Both the position numbers and the translations under genes were made by a program. A DNA stretch of 64,000 nucleotides from Furcasterigmium furcatum (Eukaryota; Ascomycota; Sordariomycetes; Glomerellales; Plectosphaerellaceae), in contig BCIA01000003.1 of NCBI GenBank assembly GCA_001599815.1, positions 1 to 64,000 of the forward strand, given 5' to 3'. The notes under the pieces were generated by a model. It made no database searches. It was not told where the DNA came from and saw only the letters and a program-made list of their open reading frames with translations. Below are positions 42,093-53,938 of this stretch, piece by piece (the stretch's first letter is position 1; each line of letters opens with the position of its first letter).

Positions 42093-42531
42093 TCAGAAAC
42101 GGATCTTCATCTCGCCAACATCCCCAACCGCATTCTTGCCGCAGTGGCAGCCCTCCTTCCGCCTCGATTCCATCATGTCCCCGTCATGCTCTGTCCGTAT
42201 TTTCGGCCCCAGCTCACGGCACGACTTGCGCCGCTCGTTGGGTGTCTTCGCCTCGAGACGGATGTGCACCAGCTCTGTCCATTTGCGGTTGCGGATGATG
42301 GCTCGCGAGGTGTTTTTCTCCGTCCGCCCCCCGTAAATGAGCCGGTTGATATCCGCTTCCCTGGGGCGGGACACGACGCCCTTGTCCGGCCAGCACAGCC
42401 TACCTGGGTGTTCAGGAACTCACGACTCGTTGACGTCCTGAGCATCTATGTATCTGCCCAGACAAACCTATGTCTCGACCCACGCCTGCCTCCAGTTAAC
42501 TCAGCTGGAGGCGCGATCTGGACGTACCCAT
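42093..42531 (-). CDS. Candidate small basic protein of unknown function
   Basis: A minus-strand frame ending at 42093 encodes a protein-like sequence (EADINRLIYGGRTEKNT, RAIIRNRKWTELVHIRLEAK, ESRRKEGCHCGKNAVGD) with GC-rich wobble positions but no usable ATG of its own. A 124-nt intron (donor GTACGT at 42527, branch gttaac, acceptor CAG at 42404) links it in phase to an upstream ATGG at 42531-42528, giving 104 residues beginning MGRLCWPDKGVVSRPRE. The first coding exon would be only four bases, which lowers confidence. The product is strongly basic with a CHC motif near the C-terminus. I recognise no family. A (GA)n tract lies about 50 bases upstream of the ATG. Confidence 0.38.
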
Positions 42532-42578
42532 TCTGCGATGTGGTCAGCCTGGACTCTTGCCGATCTTCGACTCCAAAT

Positions 42579-42611
<33 letters not shown>
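42579..42611. repeat. (GA)n dinucleotide microsatellite
   Basis: About sixteen uninterrupted GA/AG units on the plus strand (CT on the minus strand), roughly 50 bases before the start of the candidate small gene, where it would form a CT-rich leader or promoter tract. Confidence 0.95.
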
Positions 42612-42614
<3 letters not shown>

Positions 42615-43481
42615 TGTCACTAACCGTCGAGTTCACTGCCTTCCAAGCCGCCGAGCAGCCTACAGCAGTTCTCGGCCTTGTCATGCTATCCATCCCAGAG
42701 CCTCTGGAGCGCGGCCCCAGCTGCCTTCTGTGAAATCTGCTCCAGAGAACACCTCTTTTCTTCAGCCGGGGCCGTCCGGTGTGCCGTTTGCTGTGTTTAG
42801 ACCCGGGGCAGCTGCTGTCACCACTGCTCGACTGCCGCCGGTGACGCGATGTTTGCTTCTGCTACCCCATCTCAGCCAAGATGGCCCATTCGTCCGTAGC
42901 ATATATGATGAACAGGTCTCTTTTGGATGAGAGAGTTCAATGGTGTGCTCGATGGACCGGCAACTATTGTATATCTATCTTATGGTGCTTGTTCTCGAGC
43001 TGGGACAAGGTTGTTGGAATGATCTCGTGACAAGGCGTTATGGTCCGAAGGATGTTCGACGAAACCCCAGCCGCCTATTCAACCACAGGTCAAGACGTAA
43101 CCAGCGGGTCAAACTTCCTGCAAGCTGTCCGTGGCTGAGAAGGTGAATGGAGGTGGCATGACCAAAGGGCATGGTGGGAAGAAAACAGAAGAGCCAAACG
43201 CCCGTCCTCACAAGTATATTCAAGCGAAAAGCACCGTGGGCCTGGTTGGCACTTGTTGTACATGCCCTGTCACGCGTTGTCCTCCTCCTCATAGCTGCTC
43301 CAAGATCAAATGTTCTCAAATTCGTAAATTGGAAGGATAAGAGAGGCTGGCCGGCGACTGTGCCCTGCAGCAGCCTTTTCTGAAGATGGATGGTAAATAA
43401 AACAAATGGCTTGCCATGAAAACAGCATTCTATAGGGTTTATATGATCAACACAAGACGTCCTCGCGTCCTCTGCCAAGGC
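42612..43481. other. Intergenic, 3' flank of noxB
   Basis: Between the microsatellite and the stop codon of noxB. Open frames here (for example 43038-43478 minus) are shadows of the noxB 3' flank without domain signal. Confidence 0.45.
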
Positions 43482-45311
43482 TTAGAAGTTCTCCTTGCCC
43501 CAGACGAAGGAGAATCTGCGGGGTGTTAGTTTGGATTCATGAGAACCATGTCAAGGCATCGAACTTACCCAGGTTCGCTGTACTTGTTACAGAAAATGTG
43601 CAGCGTGCTGCCCAGACCCTTGGGGCCGCAGAAGAAGACGCCCGCCTCTGCAGGGGCGTGCAGCTTCCTGATGCCGCGGAAGATCATGTCCCAGTTGGGC
43701 CTTCCAAAGTTCGTGGGCGACCGCAGTCCTGTGATCGTATCCTTGTCGGCGTTGGCGTCGTTGATCATAATGTTGGTGGCGTCGTCGGCCTTGATCTTGG
43801 CGGTGAGGTACGTGTGGATCTCGATCCGTCCGTCGACATCCTGAGCCTCGATGGCCAGAAGCAGGGATCGGAACCACTCGAAGGAGCCGAAGTCCCTGCA
43901 GATCCAGAAGAAGTAGACCTTGCTGAGGCGCGTCTTGGTCTGGGGGTAGTTCATCCGGTACCAGATAGACTTGAGAATCGAGGCGAAAGGCGTGACACCA
44001 ATACCGGCACCGCAGAGAACTGAGACCTCGTACTTGAAGACGTCTTCGGAAGCGGAACCGAACGGGCCATCGATGTAGACACGAGGAAGAACCCGGTGAA
44101 GCGCAGGGTCCACCTCGCTGTTGTCGCCGTTCACACCAACGACCTTGCTGCCGTCCTTCTTCTTGTCGAACTCGCAGCCCAAAGTTGCCGCCACAGAGCG
44201 CGTGAAGTCACCGACGCAGCGCATGTGGATAGAGATGTAGTCCTCCTCTGGTGCACTCGTGAGGGTGAAGGGATGGTACTGCCAGAGCGAGACAGCGGGG
44301 CAGCAGAAGAAGATGTACTGTCCAGCCCTGGTCTTTGTGTTCTCCTTCTTGATCTGGATTTCGCAAACGTTACTGGGGTGCTGGATGACTTTGGAGATGT
44401 ACGTCTTGTGTCGCCCTCGCACCTCACGAGCAATGCGCTCGGCAAGATAACAGAAGCCACCGTACATCCAGTACTGCCAGAAAACGCCAATAGCGCTGGT
44501 GCCGATGCTGATGCAGAAAGGCGCAAAGTCGGGCTGGATCATGCAGAAAGCTCCGTGGATGGACCAGAAGAAGAAGAAAACGATGAACATGTGGTGGGTG
44601 TACCAGAATCGCTCGTAGTTGGCACGGCGCGGCTTCTCGACAGATGTAATGACCATTCCCATCAAGGCGATGAGCATAACATAGCCCGTCCATCCCGGTC
44701 CGGATACCAGGTTCGCGAGAAGCCATCCATAGACGCCGAGGTTGTTCTGGTGGGCGACGAGGGCAAAGTTGACCCAATGAGCAATAGTATGGACCCATGA
44801 GAAGAAGACGATCGACCAGGCGGTGGTCTTGTGGAAAGTGATGTTCTTGTCGAACTGAATGATGCCGTTGAGTGGCGTCTGGCGAGCCAGGGAGATGAAT
44901 GTCCTGCACACGGGGAACAGGACGAGGGCAACATCCACGTGAAGCACCAATGCGGCGCTACGGGCGATGATGAAGGTCGGACCGAGGAGGTCTCGGGCTA
45001 TTTGCAGGTTGTCCTTGACGGCGAAGTTGACGGAAGCGAACGCAAACACCAGGCCGTGGAGAATGATGAAGACGAAGACAAAGCTAAGCACGGTCAGTGG
45101 TCCGGAAGGCCGGGAATCGTCTTCTGCAAAACCCGAGGGTGACGTACAATCTTCGGTATCCTTCATTGACCATCCAGCGATCAAACCTCTCACGCGATGA
45201 CAGGTCCTTTTGCTTTTCTTGTGTCATCTCTCCGGAGAGGAGCATGCGGGTGAGTGGCGTCCATCTCGAGCGCTCCGAGGGCCTCTCGCCGCCAGCCGAG
45301 TAGAAGTCCAT
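43482..45311 (-). CDS. noxB: NADPH oxidase NoxB
   Basis: Exons 45311-45148, 45083-43569 and 43515-43482 give 570 residues; introns are 64 and 53 nt. The N-terminal extension (RWTPLTRMLLSGEMTQEKQ) before the first helix distinguishes NoxB from NoxA. The ferric-reductase core has the heme histidines in NITFHKTTAWS, FFSWVHTIAHWVNF, FWYTHHMF and SIHGAF. The FAD site is WQYHPFTLTSAPEED and the NADPH site is IDGPFGSASED with LCGAGIGVTPFASILKS and VFFCGPKGLGS. The last exon is only 34 nt and supplies the conserved end FSFVWGKENF. The enzyme passes electrons from NADPH across the membrane to make superoxide; in ascomycetes it acts with NoxR and a tetraspanin in ascospore germination, infection structures and polarity. 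Confidence 0.95.
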
Positions 45312-47831
45312 GCTGGATGAGGTTGTGGTTTGGCGTCCAAGCTGTTATTCGCAGTCCTCCAGGCGCCGAGTGATGCGTTTATGGTCTTTCTCCTCAGACT
45401 CTTTCTCTGATTATCCTCCCAATTATGTCGTGTTCCAGACGCTGCGTGTTATGGCGTTTAAAAGATGTATTCTGCGCGCTGAATTCAGAGCCTGCTGAAC
45501 GGGCAAGGTGATAATAGGTCGAAGTGAATGTCTGAACCGAATGTCGACTGCGTAAGAAAAGGAGTCGTAACTTGCGGCAAAGGTCAGTCTCTCGATGGGC
45601 CAAGATGAAGAACAGATCATGCCACCCCTCGTCCCTGATCTCTGAACGCAATCTTACCTGCGCACAACACAATGCCTGCACTGGGCGGGCTGCCTGCCAG
45701 TTGACGAGGACTGATGCGATCAAGCTTTGAAAATTACCACACCCGCGAGAAAGGCGGCGGTCGAAATGAACGGAGGAGAGAAGAGAAGAGTGCGGAAGCC
45801 GAGCCAGGGGGAGGGAGGGGAGGAGGCTAGGGTCGAGTGATGAAGGAGGTCCAAAGTCCGCTCATTGCGTCGCCGGTGACAAGCCAAGGTGGCACGAGGA
45901 GCAGACCATTATGCCTGCTGCGAAACAGCCTAGCACGGAGGAAAGCTGGGAGTCGGCGGGGCTGTCGTCCGTTCAGGGTCAGGGGCAGACGAAGAAGGAG
46001 ACATAGAAAACGGTCCGGGCGAGGTCTGAGCATGTCGCAATGGGCAATTCGGCCGGCCTGCCCAGACCTGCCACGGGAGCCACGACCCTCCAATCCCCTC
46101 CCGTCCCTTATTCCATGATCTCGCCCCAGGGCCAATTATTCAACGCGCCCATCGTGGACATGGAAGACATCTTCATCAAGGACAATATGGTCTTGAACTC
46201 TTGACCAGAGAGAGTCACAAGGTGGGAAAAGGGGAGGACTTGCCTGCACAAGAAAGTCAGGGTCCCGGCATTGAAACGCGTTACATCCCAAAGGGGGCTA
46301 GCATACCCGAGCTGGCGCAAGCCCCAGAACGGCTGCATCCTGCGGGGCACCAACCCTTCTGTTACCTTCGCTACGGATTGCAGGTCTTTTCCTCGTGTTC
46401 ACTATCAGTGAGGACTTGGCCGTCCGCTTCGCATTGTATGCTGAGCCAAGGCAACCCGGCCTCACCACTCGCTGACAAAAGAAAAACGCTGAGCATTTCA
46501 ACCATCTTTTCCACATCCAAATGTACATTTGGTGGTATTGTCATCTCCCCGACCCATCCTGTCCTGAGTGCCCGGTTGTCGCCATGACAAACGTGGATGC
46601 TGGCTCCGTCTATTGGCTGCTGGCTCGGCGAGACGCTGCACAGCGGGGCGCGTTTCGGCCAGGGTCTGTGACGCAACCCGAGTCGACGTGTGTATCAGCC
46701 CGTCCCGAAAAGATCCCACTTCCCGTCCAAACCTCCAAAACAGATGCTTCACTGTCGATCATCGACCTGCCTTGCCGGCCTCTGAACGACCTCCAAGAGG
46801 ACAAACTGTGGTGCGCGCGGCAACACTGAATTCTATTTTGGACCATTCCGCACCCTTCCCGCAGTCACCTGCCGAAGCACAGAATGTCCCGAGTCTTGAC
46901 ATGACTTCTCCGTGGCATGATTGGCGCGCTCCTTGCCGCCAGCTTGGACGTCCCTAGGCGCGCCTTCGACATTTCAAATGTCCGAAAGCACGGATCCCCG
47001 TGGCGATCACTCATGGCCGCTGGCTGGAGACTCGAAGCGTACCTACATACGTAGCTGCCGGGTCGTACAAGATCCCCGGGGTCTCGCTTTGGAGCACCCC
47101 GTTGACTGATTGCGACACACGGAGCTCTATCACAAGCCCGCGGTTTATATTACTGACCGCCTCGAAGCATCCTCGCCGCATCAGTCACCGGCAGCCTGCC
47201 TTCTACCGTGCATCCGGCCAGACTCAAGGTAGCTGCCGTGGCAATATGATATATTCAGCCATCGAATTGGCTGCCCGCTTCGGCTTCCCAGAGCCCAGCA
47301 GATAAAATGCAACACTCCTACGCTTGAGGACCCAGGTGCAATTTTCCTCGGGCCTCAGAATAATCATGTGCAACCGAAGAAACTTTTCGAGATGAGGCCA
47401 AGCAACCTCTGTTGAGTTGCCTCGTCATGAGCATCAAGTCTCCGTGCGCGGACTGTGGCTCCCATAAACAAGAAGCCAGGAGACAACCCATGTAATCACT
47501 GGAAGCACGGCGCAAACAGCCGTGTGAGATATGTTTGGTACGGGAATGCAGTGCCATGTATCGTAGCCGGTAGCTGCCAATGCTATCTAGCCCCAGCCTT
47601 CATCATTCACTCTCTCGCCGCCTCGCCATCCGGTGTCGAAATGCCATACCTGCCCTGCCAGCCAGAGGACGTCGTTGCCAAAAGAACCGTGTGCACATAT
47701 TCCTCCCCCCCGCAGGACAAGACAATCAAATGACCTGAGACTCCAGAGCCGTCAATGAGAGAAAGCCTGTTTACAGCTCCACCTCCACCGCACCTCGTCC
47801 CCTGCCACTATCCCTCGCCAGGACTGTCAGC
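45312..47831. other. Intergenic, 2.5 kb
   Basis: Upstream region of noxB and 3' flank of the ubiquitin-conjugating enzyme gene. Only short frames without family signal on either strand; no RNA gene or repeat seen. The length suggests a sizeable regulatory region for noxB. Confidence 0.45.
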
Positions 47832-48747
47832 CTAGATGGCGTATTTGCGAGTCCACTCGCGAGCGGTGGCCTCGTATCTAGCGCGGTCGGTCTTGTAGAC
47901 ATGGGCGATCTCGGGGACGAGAGGATCGTCGGGGTTGGGGTCGGTCAGCATGGAGCAGATAGACAGAAGGACTTCAGCAAGGGTTAGCGTCTCTTGTTTT
48001 GTTTGGCTCATGATGCAGTGATGCGACTGACCTTTAGAGATGGTCAGAGCAGGGCTCCACTGGTCTCGCAGGATGTCCAGGCAGATGCTGCCGTTGGAGT
48101 TGATGTTGGGGTGGTAGATGCGGGTGGTGAAGTTGACCTTGGGGGGCTTGAAGGGGTAGTCGGTGGGGAAGTGGATGGCGAGGAAGAAGACACCGCCGGA
48201 GTAGGGAGAGTCGCCCTGCGAAGCAAGTCATGTTAGTGAGAGGTACAAAGAAAGGGGTCCTTGGCAACGACCTCGGGGAAGAGGCCGGCCAAGGTGACCG
48301 GAGGGTGTAACTTACGGGACCCATGATTGTCGCCTGCCAGTGGAACTAAGAGACACACCAAGTCAGCAACGTCGCACTGGAGTGTTTATGACAAGACTCG
48401 ATGTCGGGGTATCGAAACGAGCGGGAAGTGATAGGTGACGTAGTCGCGGGGGTGTCATGTCGGGTCACGTACCAGATCCTCGCCGACGGGGCCGGCAGAG
48501 CAGGAGGAGGGCGGGTCACTAGAAGCACACGAAAGTCAGCGCCGAATACTTGGAATGCCTCGACCGGGGTGAGGGTATTCCCAGGCCAGGTCGGGGACAT
48601 GTCAATGTCGAAGGTCTTGCGGGTGAGACCCCGCTTCCACAACAAGCCCCACCGGAACGAGGCCTCGCAGGGCCGACGACGGGAAGAAGGCGAGGCAACT
48701 TACCGGCCGAGGTCAGTGAGCTCCTTGTTGATGCGCTTAAGAGCCAT
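47832..48747 (-). CDS. UBC4: Ubiquitin-conjugating enzyme E2, Ubc4/Ubc5 type
   Basis: Five exons: 48747-48704, 48518-48473, 48345-48316, 48215-48032 and 47971-47832. They join to exactly 147 residues, the family length. Introns are 185, 127, 100 and 60 nt, long for this window, and exon 3 is only 30 nt. The protein reads MALKRINKELTDLGRDPPSS, ATIMGPGDSPYSGGVFF, then HPNINSNGSICLDILRDQWS with the catalytic cysteine in SICLD, and ends EATAREWTRKYAI. It takes ubiquitin from E1 and serves many E3 ligases in turnover of short-lived and damaged proteins. A highly conserved housekeeping gene. Confidence 0.96.
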
Positions 48748-49862
48748 GGTGTGTGTTTGGGTATCTGGGTATCTCGAGAAAGGAGAAGTTCTTCGTCGTC
48801 GGTCGCGAAAACTGCAGGCGGAGAGGGGCACAGGGTCAGCGGGATGATCGCGCGCCGTCGGAATGTGGCAGAAGGACGGGGAGTTGTTCGGGACGAGCAG
48901 GGCAGAGGAAACGTACTGCAACGGAGTGAAGAGGCAGGGTATTTATCGTCTCAGCGGTTGCGGCGACCAGTCGATGGTATTCGCAAATGTCTAGGAAAGA
49001 GCCGGGTGGAAAGTCGTCGAGGCTGGAAATGGCGGGATGGAGACCGGCGCAGGCTTTGTGGTGTGAGTGCGAAGTTAATAAGGTGCAGTAGTGGAGGAGG
49101 GAGGGAGGGAAAGTAACGGCAAGGGCAGGCAAGGAGGGAAAGTGGGATGAATGGCCTGCACTTGCCTCAGGTCCCACGGCCAGGCCACCTTCCTGACCTC
49201 TCACAGCACGCCTCTCCAACAGATTTTAGGCAAGACCGGGGCTGCCGGGCGTCAAAGGCTCCACCGAACAGAGGCCCAAATGTCCGGCTCAGCCACATGC
49301 ACCGCCGCCTCCAGGCCTGATGAGTCACGTGGAGGACTTGATATCTTAGCAGATTACCATGCGCATTCTGAGCGGCCATGATAGGATATCTGGTATTGTC
49401 GCCATGATCGAATGCTGAGTCGAGCCAGTGGCTTCCTCAGCCTTCCATGTACCTCGTGGCGATCCAGTGATGATTTATTAAGCCTTGTCATCATACGCTC
49501 TCGGCATTTTGTACAAGTGACAACGCATCTGTCAGCAACATCTCTGGCTCTCGGACTTTGTTGGCTTCTTCTACACGGACAACCTAGAAGATTGGGTTCA
49601 CTGAAGTTGGGTTGCCACCTGCACCTCTCGACTACGGCAAACGTGCCTGAACATCAGTGTCGGTCCTATCGATGGAGCCTGACGTTCATTCGCCGGTTCA
49701 TCAGTATCTGATGATACCTTCGAGCAGACTGCCATCGGGGCGTTATCGGCTCGGAAGAGGCCAGCGATGTCTCGAAAGGTGCCCACGCCCTGCCTGAGAA
49801 CTGATCTAGAAGTTTCCAGCTCCGGCCTCTCTTTCCTAGATGCTTCTCTCTGCGCGCTTGGT
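48748..49862. other. Intergenic
   Basis: Promoter of the E2 gene and 3' flank of the acyl-CoA dehydrogenase gene. Nothing else recognised. Confidence 0.4.
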
Positions 49863-51261
49863 CTAGACAAACGCTTGGACGCCGGTGATGGCCCGGCCGA
49901 GAATCAGACCTGTCAGACAATGTCAGCCAGTCGCGCGCTCTCGAGTTGTCGAGGTCTTCAACATACTGTGGATGTCTGATTGTCCCTCATACGTTTGTGT
50001 CACAAAAAGGTTTGCAACGTGCCGACCAATGCCGTATTCGTCGCTTACCGCATTGCCACCAAAGATTTCTTGCAGAGTCCTTGCATTGTGCAGAGCTCTG
50101 TCACAGTTCTGGCGCTTGATCATGCTGATCATGTCCGGCGTCGCTTTGCCCTGGTCCTTGAGTCGGCCCACTTGGATTGCTGCCACGGTGCCGTATGCCG
50201 CGTCGGTGCTCGCATCAGCAAGCTTCTTCTGGACCAGCTGATACTTGGCAAGGGGGTTGCCCTTGAACTGCTTCCTCTCCAGCGCATATGTCCTGGCTCG
50301 ATCGATGCAATCCTCAAGCGCGCCCATCGTGCCGAGCGCAATGCCATACCTGGCGCTGTTGAGACAAGCAAAGGGACCCCTGAGGCCCTCAATGTCTGGG
50401 AACATGTTTGCCTCGGGGACGGGACACTCGTCCAGCTGAATCATGCCGGTGATCGAGGCGCGCAGTCCATTCTTGTTCTTGATGGCGGGTGTTTCGAGAG
50501 TGCCAGGTGGACAGTGTGCCCTTTCCACGAGGAAGCCGCGAATCTTGCCTGTCTCCTGCAACTTGGCCCATACCAGTAGGACATCCGCGATTGGAGAGTT
50601 GGTGATCCACGTCTTCGCTCCTGACAAGGAGTAGTAGCCCTTCTTGGTAGGGTGCGGCTTGGCTGTGGCCTCCATTGAACCCGGATCGCTTCCGTGGTTG
50701 GGTTCGGTCAGACCGAAGGCGCCGAGAATCTTTCCTTGTGCCATGCCGGGGAGAAACTTGTCCTTTTGCTCCTGGCTACCGAACTCGTAGATTGGCCCCA
50801 TCACGAGCGAGGACTGGACTGACATTGCCGACCTGTAACCGCTATCAACTCGCTCGACGGCCCGAGTGATCAGGCCGCCTGCGACGGTGGACACGCCTGC
50901 ACACCCATATCCCTCGATGCTGGCCCCCAGGAGGCCTAGCTCACCCATCTCTTGGAGTATCTTTTTGTCATAATTCTCGTCTCGATATGCCTCTGGAGCT
51001 GTCAGTCCCATTGTCGGTACTACCTTGTCTCAAGGGGAACGTACGAAGGACGCGAGGCGCCAATTGCTCTTGACAGTAGCGTTCAGCAGTCTCGGAAATC
51101 GCCAGTTCCTCTTCGGTCAGCAGCGTCTTCGTCGCCAGAGGATCTTGCCAATCGAAGACCGGAGCTGCAACGGAGGATTGGGACCTTCTGCCCAGGCGAG
51201 TCGTCGGCGACGCCTTGGCGAAACATTGCCTTGATAAGCGCTGTGCGAAGATTCTTGACAT
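49863..51261 (-). CDS. Glutaryl-CoA dehydrogenase (acyl-CoA dehydrogenase family)
   Basis: Exons 51261-51045, 50992-49967 and 49909-49863 (introns 52 and 57 nt) give 429 residues. The leader MSRIFAQRLSRQCFAKASP, with Arg and Ser but no acids, is a mitochondrial targeting sequence. The family blocks are LGLLGASIEGYGCAGVS, RSAMSVQSSLVMGPI, GAFGLTEPNHGSDPGSM, YSLSGAKTWITNSPIAD and ARYGIALGTMGALEDC. The active-site region TYEGQSDIHS continues across intron 2 into LILGRAITGVQAFV, with the catalytic glutamate in TYEG. The enzyme oxidises and decarboxylates glutaryl-CoA to crotonyl-CoA in the mitochondrial matrix during lysine and tryptophan breakdown, passing electrons to ETF. A short terminal exon of 47 nt is needed for the complete C-terminus. 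Confidence 0.93.
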
Positions 51262-52237
51262 GACAGGCAATTTCGGGTTCAAGCAGAGCTCCAATGGCGG
51301 CGGAATGTTTCTGCTGGTGACGAGTTGTAGAGATGCAAGTCCGGGGAGCTGCCCCGCCAGCGCCGCCGTTAGCCGGTGTCAACATCCGAGGCTGCCTCGG
51401 AACAGATCCAATGGAAGGTTAGGTAATGAGCGCCGGAGTCGGAGATGACGTAGCCGGCGGGAGCTCACACTCACCCTCCCCACCCTCCCGACACTGAAGT
51501 GACTGCCGGACAGTGCAACAACGAAGGCACAGAGAAGCAAACCTGACTTCAGGGTAATAACGACCTGCTGGCTACTTCCGTTGGAATGAAGCATGAGGGC
51601 AGATCTTGAATACCTACTTAGGTGTAGGCAGGTGATCCAACTTGTACCTAGAACTTCGTCGACGATCCTTAGAAAATCCCAAGAAACACCAACATTCATT
51701 CCTTTGCGTCACTACCGCCGTGGTCCATTGCTACCCGTCAAGACCATTAAGTACAACATCCTCTGACCAGCATCCTATTCCCAAATCTCAGCACCTCTCC
51801 CCACGAGTTTCCTCGCCAATGGCGGGACCTCCTCTTCTTTGGCAGAGTTGGAGATGTCGGAGAGTGTTTGCCAGGCCCCGATGTCTCGAGATACCGTCAC
51901 GGGGACAGTCCTTCGGGAAGTCCGTATTCCTTCAAACCAGTCAGACAACGCAAGAACAACGCAGCGGAGGAGAGCCGCCGCCAATCTTGTTCAACCAGGC
52001 CATCCCCGAAGCCACGAAGAGAATATCGAAACAATCGACTGGGCTGATCAGTGTCGTCTACGAAAAGCCGTCGAGACCATCACCGGCACTCCGCATAATC
52101 CCGTCGACAGGTGCCCCGATCCCGATCGACATTTGGCTCGGCAAACACTCGACAGTCTCATGAGTGGTCGCACATGTTGCCAACCCAAGGTCTCTGGTGC
52201 CGACTAGGAGAGGAGATCGCTCAAGGCCCGGGATGCA
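51262..52237. other. Intergenic with uncertain upstream frames
   Basis: Two overlapping plus-strand frames cross 51819-52207. One starts at the ATG 51819 and ends at a TGA at 52161-52163. The other shares the frame of the 52238 gene and is separated from it only by a TAG at 52205-52207. Either may be a 5' exon of the downstream gene, but no GT-AG pair gives a convincing join. Confidence 0.4.
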
Positions 52238-53938
52238 ATGATCGGTAGCAGCTTCCAGTTGTTGGATGGGGCCATCCCTGGACACGAGGATCAGCCACCG
52301 CGGCGCCTATCTTTGGGCTCTGAACGTCGCCTACGCAACCGCGCTTCGCGGAGCTCATGCCGTAGTCTAGAATGTAGCATCTGGCAGGGGGATTCAACAG
52401 ACTCCGAGCCTCTGCTCCAGGTACGTTCTCACGACACTCTATGCGGCACGCTGCTAACGAGGCAGGGCCCGGGCGGCAACACCTATCCGGGCAGCAATGC
52501 GGCAAAGGAACGGTCAGTCAGTCAGGGTGCTTCTGAAGCAGCAGTCCCGTCCTTTCGGGAAGCCTTGGCCCAGACGTTCCGCCAGATCAGCTATTTGGTC
52601 AAGAGAGAATCACCCCAGCCCGCGATGGAAGCCAACGAACCACACATGGGCGGTTCTCCTGTGTTTGAACGACGCCTCCTAGGTAGAGAGACCGCAGACG
52701 AGCATTCGTCCAGCGGGGACAGTCCGTCTCAGAGGCCTCAACAGGGAGCCAATACTCCCCCCGGGGGTCCCACACCCGTCCCAACGACGAAAGGAATCGA
52801 AAGCTCGTCTCTTGAAGCCATGCCACCCGCCACAGCACGTACCAGTCCTTCCACCTTGCTTGCCAGAGAGGAAATGCTCGAGGGACATTGTACACACCCG
52901 AAATCTGTGCAGCTGGATATTGACCCAACCGAAGTTGTAAGATGCGGCATGAAGAACACGGATCCCGAAGTAGAAAGGTCCACTTCCCCTGACATGAAGA
53001 CCACGTCTTCTCAAGAAACTGATGTCGAGCTATCGAAAGGCTGGTGGCCGCCCAGGAGAAGATCTGATGGCGTTTTCCTCACTACCCCCCATAACAAGCC
53101 GGGAGTATTACACCCTGAACCCGAGACCTTCACCGGCAGAGTGGGTGCGAGTCACCCACTCAGAGGGTCGACCTCGATTGATGGCGGCTCTCTACCACAG
53201 AAAGCTCAGTGTATCGATGATGATCGAAGATCGAGCCTCCCTGTCCCGGCCACTCCGCGTGGGACAAGTGGGCTCCCTTTGCAGCATGAGTTCGCAGTTG
53301 TCCTGGAAGAGTTGCAATACCACGCCCGCAGGGCACCGAGAAGACCCTCGGAAGCCAAATCCTCCAGGAGCCCACTTTCTCGCCCTTCCAAGCCGCCGAA
53401 GAAAGTAGACTGGTCCATGATCAAGGTGGTGCGAGTTGAAGGTGGATGGCTGACAATTGAGGAGAGTTGCCTTGGTTCGCTGCCACAAATTCTCACGGAC
53501 ACGACGACGCAGTTCGAGGGCGACAGTCCTGATCTGTCATGTTTGGGCGTCTTGCCAGGTTCCTACCGAGCGAGGGATCCTTTCGTCACGTTTATCCCTC
53601 AGAGTCCTGACTCCAAAGTGACCAAGAGGGAACAGAACGAGATTATGGCATATGTGAAGAGGCACCGGGTTCCACAGGAGCAGCCCGGCGTCAGTTTACC
53701 TGGCGAGCAGATGAGCGACCTGGTCGAAGCTGTGACTGTCAACGAGACTGCTACCGAAACCGATTCGCACGGATACCCGCAACAAACAACGGCTCGATCA
53801 GCATATGACAGTGTGGCCTCGAACCCAGACAGCCCTGTCGGAGATGAATGTGACGAGCAGATCCTGCGGCGAAACACATCGGGCACCGTCCATATCAAAC
53901 ACGTGGCTCGCGTCGTGAGGCAAGATGGTCCTTCTTGA
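52238..53938 (+). CDS. Large, mostly disordered protein of unknown function
   Basis: 566 codons from the ATG at 52238. The first 370 residues are Ser/Pro/Thr-rich and charged, without a domain. A more ordered, conserved-looking part follows: KKVDWSMIKVVRVEGGWLTI, then ESCLGSLPQILTD, then RDPFVTFIPQSPDS and EQNEIMAYVKRHRVP, perhaps a small fungal-specific domain near residues 390-480. A basic patch (SKPPKKVD) precedes it. No membrane segment or signal peptide. The start could lie further upstream (see the frames at 51819-52207). I do not recognise the family. Confidence 0.6.
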   Translation: MIGSSFQLLDGAIPGHEDQPPRRLSLGSERRLRNRASRSSCRSLECSIWQGDSTDSEPLLQVRSHDTLCGTLLTRQGPGGNTYPGSNAAKERSVSQGASEAAVPSFREALAQTFRQISYLVKRESPQPAMEANEPHMGGSPVFERRLLGRETADEHSSSGDSPSQRPQQGANTPPGGPTPVPTTKGIESSSLEAMPPATARTSPSTLLAREEMLEGHCTHPKSVQLDIDPTEVVRCGMKNTDPEVERSTSPDMKTTSSQETDVELSKGWWPPRRRSDGVFLTTPHNKPGVLHPEPETFTGRVGASHPLRGSTSIDGGSLPQKAQCIDDDRRSSLPVPATPRGTSGLPLQHEFAVVLEELQYHARRAPRRPSEAKSSRSPLSRPSKPPKKVDWSMIKVVRVEGGWLTIEESCLGSLPQILTDTTTQFEGDSPDLSCLGVLPGSYRARDPFVTFIPQSPDSKVTKREQNEIMAYVKRHRVPQEQPGVSLPGEQMSDLVEAVTVNETATETDSHGYPQQTTARSAYDSVASNPDSPVGDECDEQILRRNTSGTVHIKHVARVVRQDGPS

